Source: Azospirillum sp. 412522 (GTDB lineage: Bacteria > Pseudomonadota > Alphaproteobacteria > Azospirillales > Azospirillaceae). Taken from it: DNA of 39,702 nucleotides. Each line of letters begins with the position of its first letter. Within the stretch, counting starts at the first letter, position 1. Shown here piece by piece: positions 25,443 through 33,808 of this stretch. The notes beneath the pieces are model-generated. The model did not search any database and had not been told where the DNA came from. It saw only the letters and a list, made by a program, of their open reading frames with translations. The DNA is taken from NCBI RefSeq assembly GCF_019805165.1, contig NZ_RWIJ01000101.1, forward strand, positions 243,407-283,108, read 5' to 3'. The position numbers and the translations under genes were made by a program.

Positions 25443-27508
25443 CGGCGCCCTCCCCCTTCCGTCCGGTGGTCGCGAGGCTGGCGTCCGGGACCGTCTCGCT
25501 GCTGTCGCTCGACGTGTTCGACACGGTGGTTCTGCGCCGGCTGCCGCGCCCGGCCGATCTGTTCCTGCTGCTGGGGCGGCGGCTGGCCGACGATGGCCTG
25601 CTGATGCCGGGGCATGACGCCGCGTCCTTCGCGGCGGTCCGTTTCCAGTGCGAAGGCATCGCGCGCGCCGACGCCGCCCGCCGCCGCGGCTCGCGCGAAG
25701 TGACGCTGGACGGGATCTGGGCCGCCTTCCCCGACGGCATCGCCGCTGCGGACCGCAAGGCGCTCGCCGCCCGCGAGATGGCGCTGGAGCGGTCTCTGTG
25801 CTTTCCGGCGCCGGATGCCTTCGGCCTGCTCGCCGCGACGCTCCGCTACGGCGTGCCGGTCGCCTTCGTCAGCGACACCTATCTGCCGCGTTCCCTGATC
25901 CACGGCCTTCTGGAGCCCCTGCTGGCGGAGATGCCTCCGGCGCCGGCATCCTGGATGATGCTGTCGCACGAGGCCGGGCTGTCGAAGGCCGAAGGGCTGC
26001 TGGAGCGTCTGGCGGCGGCCGGCGGCCTGCCGCCGGAGCGCATCCTCCATGTCGGCGACGATCCGGACACCGACGGAGCCGGCGCCGCGCGTGCCGGCGT
26101 GCCGGTCATCCTGCTGCCCGCGGCGGGAGGGAGGGCTGCCGGGGTCGGGAGCGCCGCCGAATGGCCGGCGCTGTGGCACGAGCGCGCCCGGCGCCTGTCC
26201 TCCGCCTCCGGAGATTTCGGGGTGACGGCCGTGCGGCGGCGCCATGGCAGCTCCGCCGGGCAGGGGGCGGACGCCGCCTTCCACCGTTACGGCGCGGTCA
26301 GGCTGGGGCCGGTATTGGCGGGTTTCGCCGGCTGGGCGGCCGAACGGGTGCGCGGGGAGGGAGGCGACCGCCTTCTGTGCCTGATGCGGGCCGGACATCT
26401 GCTGGCGCCGCTGGTACAGGCGATGACCGGCGGGCAGGCCGGGCAGAAGGATGGACAGGAGGAGGGGCCAAAGGAGGGGATTCCTGTCGCGGCCCCGCTG
26501 TGGCTGAACCGCGCCGTGGCCCTCCATGCCGGGCTGGCGGACGACGATCCGGCGGCGGTGGCGGACTGTCTCTCCCTGTCGGGCCGGCCGGCGGCTGAGA
26601 TGCTGCGGCGCCTGCTTCCCGGTCCCGACGGCGAACGCGCGGCGGCGGAGCTGCGCGGAGCCGGGCCGGCCGAGATGGCCGCCGCCCTCTGTCGCCCGCC
26701 TCTGCTGGACCGGCTGCTCGCCGGGGCATCGGACCTGCGCGGACGCCTGCTTGCCCAGCTGCGCCTGTCCGGCGCCCGGCTGGACGGCGGCCCGCTGTTC
26801 CTGGCCGACCTCGGTTACGCCGCCACCATCCAGCGCGGACTCCAGCGCGCCTTGCGGGCGGCGGGGATCGGCGGTCGGGTGCATGGCTTCTATCTCGTCA
26901 CCGCCACCGAATGCCTCGCCACCCAGCGCGAGGGCGGGATCGTCGAAGGCTATCTCGGGCAGAACGGCAATCCCAACGACCTGACCCGCTGCGTCTGCCG
27001 TTCGCCGGAGGTGCTGGAGCAGAGCTGCGCCACCCCCGAGGGCAGCCTGTGCGGCTACGGGATCGACGGCCGGCCGCTGCTGGAGCCGCGCATCGTCGGC
27101 AACGGGCAGGCCGCCGCGATGGCGGCGGTGCAGGCCGGCGTCCTGGCCTTCGCGCGGGACTGGCGCCGCCATCTCGACGCGGTCGCCGCCCGCGGAGAAG
27201 GCGCCGGGGAGCGCTTCGCCGACCCGGCCCTGCGCGCGCAGCTGCGGGCGCTCCTGCTTCATCTGGTCGTCCACCCGGCGGCGGAGGAGGCGGAGCGGTT
27301 TGGCGCCTGGCTGTATGATGACGGCGCCGGGCCGGCCGGAACGGGAAGCCGGCCGCTGGCGGCAATGGACGGCGCCTTTCCCGCGACGGCGGAGCGGGTG
27401 GCCGCCATTCCCCGCGACCGGCTGCATTGGCTGTTCGCCGCCACCCGCCTGCGGGACCCGGCGCTGCACGGGGCGGTGGCCCGCATCATGCTGCGGAGTG
27501 GCGGATGA
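25439..27508 (+). CDS. HAD-superfamily hydrolase domain protein with large C-terminal extension
   Basis: 689 residues; the ATG at 25439 overlaps the aminotransferase stop. The HAD motifs are all visible in residues 20-230: LDVFDTVV (nucleophile Asp25), FVSDTYLP (motif II), LSKAEG with the lysine (motif III) and HVGDDPDTDGAGA (motif IV). The remaining 400 residues hold RLLCLMRAGHLLAPL, DLGYAATIQRGLQRAL and FYLVTATECLATQ. They are of a type found behind HAD domains in polysaccharide loci, and I cannot assign a function. A hydrophilic insertion (GQKDGQEEGPKEG) near residue 340 looks like slippage. A phosphatase or phosphotransferase on a sugar phosphate is an inference. Confidence 0.78.
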   Translation: MTAPSPFRPVVARLASGTVSLLSLDVFDTVVLRRLPRPADLFLLLGRRLADDGLLMPGHDAASFAAVRFQCEGIARADAARRRGSREVTLDGIWAAFPDGIAAADRKALAAREMALERSLCFPAPDAFGLLAATLRYGVPVAFVSDTYLPRSLIHGLLEPLLAEMPPAPASWMMLSHEAGLSKAEGLLERLAAAGGLPPERILHVGDDPDTDGAGAARAGVPVILLPAAGGRAAGVGSAAEWPALWHERARRLSSASGDFGVTAVRRRHGSSAGQGADAAFHRYGAVRLGPVLAGFAGWAAERVRGEGGDRLLCLMRAGHLLAPLVQAMTGGQAGQKDGQEEGPKEGIPVAAPLWLNRAVALHAGLADDDPAAVADCLSLSGRPAAEMLRRLLPGPDGERAAAELRGAGPAEMAAALCRPPLLDRLLAGASDLRGRLLAQLRLSGARLDGGPLFLADLGYAATIQRGLQRALRAAGIGGRVHGFYLVTATECLATQREGGIVEGYLGQNGNPNDLTRCVCRSPEVLEQSCATPEGSLCGYGIDGRPLLEPRIVGNGQAAAMAAVQAGVLAFARDWRRHLDAVAARGEGAGERFADPALRAQLRALLLHLVVHPAAEEAERFGAWLYDDGAGPAGTGSRPLAAMDGAFPATAERVAAIPRDRLHWLFAATRLRDPALHGAVARIMLRSGG

Positions 27509-30500
27509 CCGGCGGCGCGGCCCCTTCCCTCGGCCTGTTCGACGACCGTTTCCCGAACCTGCTGACCGGCTTCCAGCTGCGGGAGTTCTCCGGCTGCCTC
27601 GACGCCTTTCCGGGTGCGGCGGTCTACAGCTTCGGCCGCGACCCCTTCCGTCCCTATGACCGGGAAGAGTTCGGGCGGTCGCTGGCCGGCTACCACGCCC
27701 TGCATCCCGGCCATGCCGGCCGGGTCCGCGCCCTTGTCCCGGAGCTGTCCGACCCGGCGCGTCCAGGCGACAGCCGGCAGGTCCGCCTGCGCTGCGCCGA
27801 TGGGAACGGACGCCCGGCGGACTTCGCGGTGCCGCAGGCCGGATATGCGATGTTCGCCATGAACGCCGCCCTGTTCAGGCCGCTGTTCGAGCATTTCCGC
27901 ATCCCCTTCTGCTTCACCCTCTACCCCGGCGGCGGTTTCCTGCTGGACGATCCGCACTCCGACGCGGCGCTGTCCCGCCTGTTCGCCTCGCCGCAGTTCC
28001 GCTCGGTGATCGTCACCCAGGATCTGACCCGCGACTATCTGCGCAGCCGCTTCGGCCTGCCCGACGGGGCGATGCGGCTGATCCATGGCGGGGTGGTGCC
28101 GGTCGACGTCTACCGCCGCCATGCCGTGCCCAGGCGGCGCTACGGCATCGACAAGGACACGCTGGATCTGTGCTTCGTCGCGAAGCGCTACACGCCGCGG
28201 GGCACCGACAAGGGCTACGACCTGTTCATCGCGGCGGCCCGGCTGCTGGCTCCGCGCTTCCCCCGGGTGCGTTTCCATGTCGTCGGTAATTTCGGGCCGG
28301 AGGTCCTGGACGTCACGGCGCTCGCCGGCCGCCTCACCTTCCACGGGCCACGCCCCACCCGCTGGCTGGCCGGCTTCTTCGCGGGCATGGACGGGATCCT
28401 GTCGGCCAACCGGCCCTGGCGGATCGCCCGCGGCGCCTTCGACGGCTTTCCGACGACGGCCTGCGTCGAGGCGGGCGTCTGCGGGGTCACCGTCTTCGCC
28501 ACCGACCCGCTCGGCATGAACCGCGGCCTGCGTCCGGACGGCGAGATCGTGATCCTGGACGAGGATGCCGGGCGGATCGCCGACCGGCTCGCCTCCTGGC
28601 TGGCCGACCCGGAGCGGCTGCACCGGCTGGGCGGGGAGGGGCAGGCGGCCTTCCTGCGCCTGTTCGGAGAGGAGGCGCAGATGAAGCCCCGGCTGGAGCA
28701 TCTGCGGGCCCTGGTGGAGAGCGGACGGGACGCGATGCCGCCGTCCCTTCCGCCCGATGCGGATACCGGCCGTCGCGTTCCGCTCTCCGCCGCCGGACGG
28801 TCGGGCGGGGCGGAGGCCGAAGCCCTGGAAGCCGAGGGGCGCTTTGCCGAGGCGGCGGTCTGGCGTCTGGTCCGCCATGCCGGACCGCCGGATGACCGGG
28901 CCGCGCTGCTGGCGCTGACCGAGCGCCTGCGCCGCCATGTCGACGGCGAGGCGGCGGCGGCGTTGCTGCGCGGCGCCCTGTGCCGCGATCCGGCCGATGC
29001 GGAGCTGTGGAACCATCTGGGCGTGAGCCTGCGCGGCCTGGCCCGCCCCGCCGATGCGCTGCGGGCCTTCCGCCGCGGTGCGCGGGTCGGGCCGGACGGG
29101 CCCTGGAGCGCCACCAACATCGCCTTCGGCCTGCTGGCTCTGCTGGAGGAGGGCGACGGCAGCGCGGCCGCCGCCTTCCAGCCGCTCCCTTTTCAACCGC
29201 CAATCTTTCAGCCGCCAGCCTTTCAAACACTGCCGGCGCGGGAGCGGCAGCGGCGGGAGGCGATGCTCGACGACGCCCTGATCCGGGCGGCCAATGCGCT
29301 GCTGTCGGCGGGAAGGCTGCAGCAGGCGGGATCCCTGTACAGCCGCCTGATCGCCCTCGATCCCGCCGGAGTCCTGCTCCATGCCAATCTGGCGAATGTC
29401 CTGCTCTCCGCGCATCGGACCGGACCGGCGATCGGAGTCCTGCGACGGGCGGTGCGGATCGCGCCGGACAACGCCCGCCTGCGCGGCAATTTCGGCGCGA
29501 TCCATTTCCGCGCCGGCCGCCTCGACGGGGCGCGGCATCATTTCAGGACGACGGTGGCGCTCGATCCCGCCTATGCCACCGGCCTCGCCAACCTCGGCTC
29601 CTGCCTGCTGAAGTCCGGCCCGTCCGGCGCCATCGACCTGGAGGCGGTGGAACGATGCTGCCGCCGGGCCCTGCTCTGCACCCCCGCCTCGAGCGTGGCG
29701 TGGCTGACCCTGGGGCTGGTCCATCTGCAGCGCCAGGACCCCGTGCAGGCCCGCCATTGCCTGGAAAAGGCTCTGGAACAGGAGCCGCGCATGATCGAGG
29801 CGCACAACAACATGGCGCTCGTCCTCCGCCTGCTGGGCGACCGGGACGGCGCCGTCCGTCACCTGCGCCTCGCCCTGGACATCGCGCCCGACAATGCCGC
29901 GATCCGCTCCAACCTGCTTTTCCAGCTCAATTACGACTGGGGCGACGAGCGGGCCGAGGCGCTGTTCGCCGAACATGTGCTGTTCGGCCGCATCCATGGC
30001 GCCCCCCGCGGCGGCCGGCCACCCCGCCCCTTCGCCAACCCGCGAGACCCGGAGCGCCGGCTGCGCATCGGCTACGTCTCCCCCGATTTCCGCCGCCATG
30101 CCCTGGCCAACTTCATCCGCGGGGTGATCCGCGGCCACGACCGGAGCCGGGTCGAGGTGACGGGCTATGCCGAACTGGCCGACGGCGGGGATGCGGTGAC
30201 CGACGAGATCCGTGCCGCCTGCGACCGCTGGCGTCCGACCGCCGGCCTGTCCGACGCGGAGATGGACTCCCTGATCCGCGCCGACGGGATCGATATCCTG
30301 GTCGATCTGGCCGGCCATACCGCGGGCAACCGCCTGCCGGTGTTCGGCCGGCGGGCCGCGCCGGTCCAGGCGACATGGCTCGGCTACATGAACACCACCG
30401 GCCTGCCGGCGATGGACTACATCCTGACCGGGCCCGGCGGCATTCCCGAATACCGGCGCCGCTTCTTCGTCGAGACACCCTACGAGCTTCCGTCGGCCGG

Positions 30501-31155
30501 CGGCTGCTACCAGCCGATGATCGATACCGGCCTGCCGGCGCCGCCGCCCGCCCTTGCCGGCGACGGGACGCCGCTGACCTTCGGCTGCACCAACAACGCC
30601 AGCAAGGTCACGCCCGAGGTGATCGCCCTGTGGAGCCGCATCCTGCACGCCGCCCCGCAGGCGCGGCTGATGATGAAGTCCCACGGCCTCGACGCGCCCG
30701 AACGCGCGCGGTCGCTGCTGGATGCCTTTGCCGGACATGGCGTCGCGCCCGGACGGCTCCTGCTGGAGGGCGCCTCGCTGACGGCAGCCTATTACAGGGC
30801 GTACGACCGCATCGACATCGCGCTCGATCCCTTTCCCTACAATGGCGGGACGACGACCTTCGACACGCTGTGGATGGGCGTCCCGCTGGTCTGCCTGCGA
30901 TCGGAGCCGCTGGTCGGCCGCGTCACCGCCGATCTGCTGAACGGACTGGGCCTGCCCGAACTGGTTGCTTTGACGCCGGATGAGTATGTCGGCATCGCCG
31001 TCGCCCTGTCGCGCGATCCGCAGCGGCTGGCCGATTACCGGCGGAGGCTGCGCGGCATCCTGGAGACTTCGCCGCTGATGGACGTCCAGGGCCTGACGGT
31101 GGCGGTGGAGGATGCCTATCGGGCCATGTGGAAGCGCTGGTGTGCCGACGCATGA
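27505..31155 (+). CDS. GT4 - TPR - GT41 (O-GlcNAc-transferase/SPINDLY-like) fusion glycosyltransferase
   Basis: 1216 residues; the ATG at 27505 overlaps the HAD stop. Residues 1-405 are a GT-B, GT4-like domain (CFTLYPGGGFLLDDP, LCFVAKRYTPRGTDKGYDLF, HVVGNFGPEVLD, GFPTTACVEAGVCGV). Residues about 480-800 contain TPR helices (AELWNHLGVSLRGLARPADALRAF, LLHANLANVLLSAHRTGPAIGVLRRA, ATGLANLGSCLLKSGPSGAI, AHNNMALVLRLLGDRDGAVRHL). Residues about 851-1216 are a GT41 catalytic domain (RIGYVSPDFRRHALANFI, DILVDLAGHTAGNRL, QATWLGYMNTTGLPAMDYIL, FGCTNNASKVTPEVIALWSRIL, DPFPYNGGTTTFDTLWMG). GT41 enzymes link sugars to Ser/Thr of proteins; related TPR enzymes glycosylate flagellin in alphaproteobacteria. 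Two catalytic domains in one chain could add sugar and extend it. A four-copy 15-bp repeat encodes the linker at 29176-29235. Confidence 0.88.
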   Translation: MTGGAAPSLGLFDDRFPNLLTGFQLREFSGCLDAFPGAAVYSFGRDPFRPYDREEFGRSLAGYHALHPGHAGRVRALVPELSDPARPGDSRQVRLRCADGNGRPADFAVPQAGYAMFAMNAALFRPLFEHFRIPFCFTLYPGGGFLLDDPHSDAALSRLFASPQFRSVIVTQDLTRDYLRSRFGLPDGAMRLIHGGVVPVDVYRRHAVPRRRYGIDKDTLDLCFVAKRYTPRGTDKGYDLFIAAARLLAPRFPRVRFHVVGNFGPEVLDVTALAGRLTFHGPRPTRWLAGFFAGMDGILSANRPWRIARGAFDGFPTTACVEAGVCGVTVFATDPLGMNRGLRPDGEIVILDEDAGRIADRLASWLADPERLHRLGGEGQAAFLRLFGEEAQMKPRLEHLRALVESGRDAMPPSLPPDADTGRRVPLSAAGRSGGAEAEALEAEGRFAEAAVWRLVRHAGPPDDRAALLALTERLRRHVDGEAAAALLRGALCRDPADAELWNHLGVSLRGLARPADALRAFRRGARVGPDGPWSATNIAFGLLALLEEGDGSAAAAFQPLPFQPPIFQPPAFQTLPARERQRREAMLDDALIRAANALLSAGRLQQAGSLYSRLIALDPAGVLLHANLANVLLSAHRTGPAIGVLRRAVRIAPDNARLRGNFGAIHFRAGRLDGARHHFRTTVALDPAYATGLANLGSCLLKSGPSGAIDLEAVERCCRRALLCTPASSVAWLTLGLVHLQRQDPVQARHCLEKALEQEPRMIEAHNNMALVLRLLGDRDGAVRHLRLALDIAPDNAAIRSNLLFQLNYDWGDERAEALFAEHVLFGRIHGAPRGGRPPRPFANPRDPERRLRIGYVSPDFRRHALANFIRGVIRGHDRSRVEVTGYAELADGGDAVTDEIRAACDRWRPTAGLSDAEMDSLIRADGIDILVDLAGHTAGNRLPVFGRRAAPVQATWLGYMNTTGLPAMDYILTGPGGIPEYRRRFFVETPYELPSAGGCYQPMIDTGLPAPPPALAGDGTPLTFGCTNNASKVTPEVIALWSRILHAAPQARLMMKSHGLDAPERARSLLDAFAGHGVAPGRLLLEGASLTAAYYRAYDRIDIALDPFPYNGGTTTFDTLWMGVPLVCLRSEPLVGRVTADLLNGLGLPELVALTPDEYVGIAVALSRDPQRLADYRRRLRGILETSPLMDVQGLTVAVEDAYRAMWKRWCADA
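29176..29235 (+). repeat. Four 15-bp tandem repeats inside the TPR-GT41 gene
   Basis: Units TTCCAGCCGCTCCCT, TTTCAACCGCCAATC, TTTCAGCCGCCAGCC and TTTCAAACACTGCCG follow each other, encoding FQPLPFQPPIFQPPAFQTLP. The 15-base unit keeps the frame, so copy-number change alters only the linker between TPR helices. The array is less GC-rich than the gene around it. Confidence 0.7.
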
Positions 31156-31289
31156 TGGACGGCATCCGGTTCGGCGCCCCGGGCGCCCGAGGCAGAGCCG
31201 CGCATCGGTCCATGGCGTGCAGCCGGCAGCCACCACGGCGCTCTCCTCGTCACAGGAGCTGCATGCCCGACCCAAGGCCGCTCGCCCGG

Positions 31290-31311
31290 CCTCCTGAAAA
31301 AGTACAGGAGG
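31290..31311. terminator. Stem-loop after the GT4-TPR-GT41 gene, possible terminator without T-run
   Basis: A 7-bp perfect stem CCTCCTG/CAGGAGG closes an A-rich 8-base loop, 135 bases after the stop codon. It is followed by GGGGAACG and not by Ts, so factor-independent termination is doubtful. Confidence 0.3.
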
Positions 31312-31575
31312 GGGGAACGAACCTTCGGCTGCCCCCGTTTACCCGAAAGATCGGATTGCCGGGCATTGTGCTTGGGGATTTTCGTTATCGTTAAAGCAAA
31401 TAATATAATAACCATTTATGAATTTTCCGCCGTTTGGCTGATTAAACAGAATGGTTTGGAATTTATCGTCCTACGCCTATCAGTAAATATAAAGAGAGAT
31501 CTGAACTGTATTTCTCTATTAACAATATAGGAAGACAGATTTCTGCATGATTGCTGCCGATCTGACGACCCACCA

Positions 31576-31603
31576 TTGAGGCATTCATTAGAAGATTTAT
31601 GAT
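31576..31603 (+). promoter_or_regulatory. Candidate promoter of the sulfation operon
   Basis: TTGAGG (31576-31581), a 16-base spacer and TATGAT (31598-31603) in an AT-rich setting, about 165 bases upstream of the sulfotransferase ATG. The predicted transcript would carry the hairpin at 31627-31659 in its leader. Confidence 0.4.
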
Positions 31604-31626
31604 CTTATTGGGGTAGATCCGGATTA

Positions 31627-31659
31627 GAGATAAAAATTCCCATTCGATGGGATTATCTC
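31627..31659 (+). promoter_or_regulatory. Bulged 13-bp hairpin in the sulfotransferase leader
   Basis: GAGATAA (31627-31633) pairs with TTATCTC (31653-31659), and TCCCAT (31638-31643) with ATGGGA (31647-31652) around a TCG loop. A 4-base bulge (AAAT) lies on the 5' side. It sits about 108 bases before the start codon and could be an RNA control element or a regulator site. No T-run follows. Confidence 0.35.
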
Positions 31660-31767
31660 AAACCAAGAGAAGCAACAATTGCCCGAATTACAGGGAAGAT
31701 GCACCGGTTTCCGAAATCCAGGAAAGGCGGGATCCCTGGTGGAGCGGTGAATCGAAAGGAGGCCGTG

Positions 31768-32811
31768 ATGTTTTGGAGCGAAAAGACCCTGACAGCCGAT
31801 CATTATATTGAATCCGTGAAAAGCCATTTTGGGGGAAGTGCAGCTCATCGCCTTCAGAAAGAAATAGGTTTTTTTGGAAAGCGGCTTCTTAGACTTCCAA
31901 GCACGGAAAGGTCGGCCTTCTTCGATTCCTGGTTCACGGAGGAGAACGCCCGTCATCTGCGGTCGGTGGCCCAGTCGGTCCGCGGGAGCCTGCCGAATGC
32001 CGCCGGACCCTGTCCCGTACCGCGCATCGTCTTCCTGCATGGGGTAATGCCGCGCAGCGGAACCAACTATCTCCAGAGCCTGCTGGAACTGCATCCCGAC
32101 GTGGTGGTCAACCCCTACGGCATCCGCGAGCTTCCCTTCCTGAACACGGTGGAGGATGCGCGCACCTATGAGGGACGCTTCCTGCGCCTTTATCGGCGCA
32201 ACCGGGAGTCGTTTAGCGATCTGGAAACTTTCTGCTATATGGTGAGTGGATTCCTGCGGCGGATCGAAGCCGAGTTTCCGGCGGACAAGACGGTGGTCAT
32301 CAAGTCGCCCCACACCCGGATGATGCGGTATTTCCCCTATCTGTTTCCGACGGAGCGCTGCCTGATCGTGCTCCGTGACGGCCGCCGCGCCGTGCAGTCC
32401 ACCATCGACACCTGGCCGCTGCGCTTCCTCGGCCGGACCTTCGCCGACGTCTGCCGCGAATGGAGCTTCGGCACCGAGGCGGCGCTGGAGGCGCAGAGCC
32501 GGATGAGCGCCGACGCCTGCCACCTGATCCGCTTCGAGGACGCGGTGGCCGCCCCCGACGGCACGGCCCGCGACCTTATGCGCTTCCTGGACCTGGACGA
32601 GGGACGCTATCCGTTCGACCGGATCGGCGACCTGCCCATCCTGGGATCGTCCCGCGCCTCGCGCAGCAATGGCGAGGTCAGCTGGACCCCCGTCGCCAAA
32701 CCCGAAGGCTTCGACCCCTCGAAGCGCCCGATCGACTGGTCGCGCAAGCGTCGGACCGTGTTCGACGCCGTGGCCGGAGACATGCAGAAGAAGGCCGGCT
32801 ATGCTGCTTGA
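31768..32811 (+). CDS. PAPS-dependent sulfotransferase
   Basis: 347 residues. The ATG at 31768 is chosen over one at 31699 because AAGGAGG lies at 31756-31762, 5 bases upstream. The 5'-phosphosulfate-binding loop is MPRSGTNYLQSLLELHPDV (about residue 94), and the 3'-phosphate-binding motif is CLIVLRDGRRAVQS (about residue 197). The enzyme should move sulfate from PAPS to a hydroxyl on a carbohydrate or protein. It overlaps cysD by 11 bases, which ties sulfate activation to this one transferase. Rhizobial NodH with NodPQ is the best-known analogous arrangement. The acceptor here may be the glycan made upstream or LPS. Confidence 0.87.
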   Translation: MFWSEKTLTADHYIESVKSHFGGSAAHRLQKEIGFFGKRLLRLPSTERSAFFDSWFTEENARHLRSVAQSVRGSLPNAAGPCPVPRIVFLHGVMPRSGTNYLQSLLELHPDVVVNPYGIRELPFLNTVEDARTYEGRFLRLYRRNRESFSDLETFCYMVSGFLRRIEAEFPADKTVVIKSPHTRMMRYFPYLFPTERCLIVLRDGRRAVQSTIDTWPLRFLGRTFADVCREWSFGTEAALEAQSRMSADACHLIRFEDAVAAPDGTARDLMRFLDLDEGRYPFDRIGDLPILGSSRASRSNGEVSWTPVAKPEGFDPSKRPIDWSRKRRTVFDAVAGDMQKKAGYAA

Positions 32812-33808
32812 TCCACTGCTCGACACCCGCCCCGCGGCCAGGGAAATTCCCCAGCCCGGTTCCGCTTCCGGTCCTGAGGACGCGTTGCCCGCCATCCTGA
32901 CCACGCCGGCCCGTCTCACCCATCTCCAGCGGCTGGAGGCGGAGAGCATCCACATCATGCGCGAGGTGGCGGCCCAGTTCCAGAAGCCTGTCATGCTCTA
33001 TTCGGTGGGCAAGGACAGCTCGGTCCTGCTGCATCTGGCGATGAAGGCCTTCTACCCGTCGAAGCCGCCCTTTCCGCTGCTGCATGTCGACACGACCTGG
33101 AAGTTCCGGGAGATGATCGCCTTCCGCGACCGCATGGCGCGGGATCTCGGGCTGGACCTGATGGTCCACATCAACCAGGAGGGCGTGCGCCAGGGCATCG
33201 GCCCGGTCAGCCACGGCTCGGCCGTCCACACCGACGTGATGAAGACGCAAGGGCTTCGCCAAGCGCTCGACGCCCACGGCTTCGACGCCGCCTTCGGCGG
33301 GGCGCGCCGCGACGAGGAGAAGAGCCGCGCCAAGGAGCGCATCTTCTCCTTCCGCACGGCCACCCACCGCTGGGAGCCGAAGAGCCAGCGGCCGGAGCTG
33401 TGGAGCCTCTACAACGGGCGCATCCACAAGGGCGAGAGCATCCGCGTCTTCCCGCTGTCGAACTGGACCGAGCTGGACATCTGGCAATACATCCACCAGG
33501 AGAACATCCCGGTGGTTCCGCTCTATTTCGCGAAGCCCCGCCCGGTGGTGGAGCGCGACGGCACGCTGATCATGGTCGATGACGACCGGCTGCCGCTGCG
33601 TCCCGGCGAGGTGCCGGAGATGGCCTGGGTGCGCTTCCGCACGCTCGGCTGCTATCCGCTGACCGGGGCCGTGCGCAGCACCGCCGCCACCCTGCCCGAG
33701 ATCATCCGCGAGATGCTGCTGTCCACCAGTTCGGAACGGCAGGGCCGCGTGATCGACCAGGATGCCGCCGCCTCCATGGAGGCGAAGAAGCAGGAAGGCT
33801 ACTTCTGA
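32801..33808 (+). CDS. cysD: Sulfate adenylyltransferase subunit 2 (CysD/NodP)
   Basis: 335 residues from the ATG at 32801, about 30 longer than usual because of a proline-rich N-terminal stretch. The conserved part begins LTHLQRLEAESIHIMREVAA, so a later start (for example TTG 32884) cannot be excluded. The PP-loop VMLYSVGKDSSVLLHLAMKA binds ATP, with LLHVDTTWKFREMI, FGGARRDEEKSRAKERIFSF and FPLSNWTELDIWQYI as the remaining family signatures. With CysN it makes adenosine phosphosulfate from ATP and sulfate. One base is shared with the next gene (TGATG). Confidence 0.95.
   Translation: MLLDPLLDTRPAAREIPQPGSASGPEDALPAILTTPARLTHLQRLEAESIHIMREVAAQFQKPVMLYSVGKDSSVLLHLAMKAFYPSKPPFPLLHVDTTWKFREMIAFRDRMARDLGLDLMVHINQEGVRQGIGPVSHGSAVHTDVMKTQGLRQALDAHGFDAAFGGARRDEEKSRAKERIFSFRTATHRWEPKSQRPELWSLYNGRIHKGESIRVFPLSNWTELDIWQYIHQENIPVVPLYFAKPRPVVERDGTLIMVDDDRLPLRPGEVPEMAWVRFRTLGCYPLTGAVRSTAATLPEIIREMLLSTSSERQGRVIDQDAAASMEAKKQEGYF

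Larger units (their letters stand above)
31156..31767. other. Intergenic region (0.6 kb), AT-rich from about 31380
   Basis: The left part is GC-rich and contains two stem-loops: GGCGCC/GGCGCC (31173-31187) and CCTCCTG/CAGGAGG with an 8-base loop (31290-31311). Neither is followed by a T-run, so neither is a standard intrinsic terminator. Bases 31381-31440 are about one-third GC, very unlike the flanking genes. A promoter-like pair and a bulged hairpin precede the sulfotransferase. I see no gene in it. Confidence 0.7.

Noticed and set aside
27259..31275. A 1338-codon minus-strand open frame opposite the GT4-TPR-GT41 gene
   Set aside because: Composition is typical of antisense GC-rich sequence (Arg, Gln, Gly, Ala), and the plus strand has clear GT and TPR motifs.
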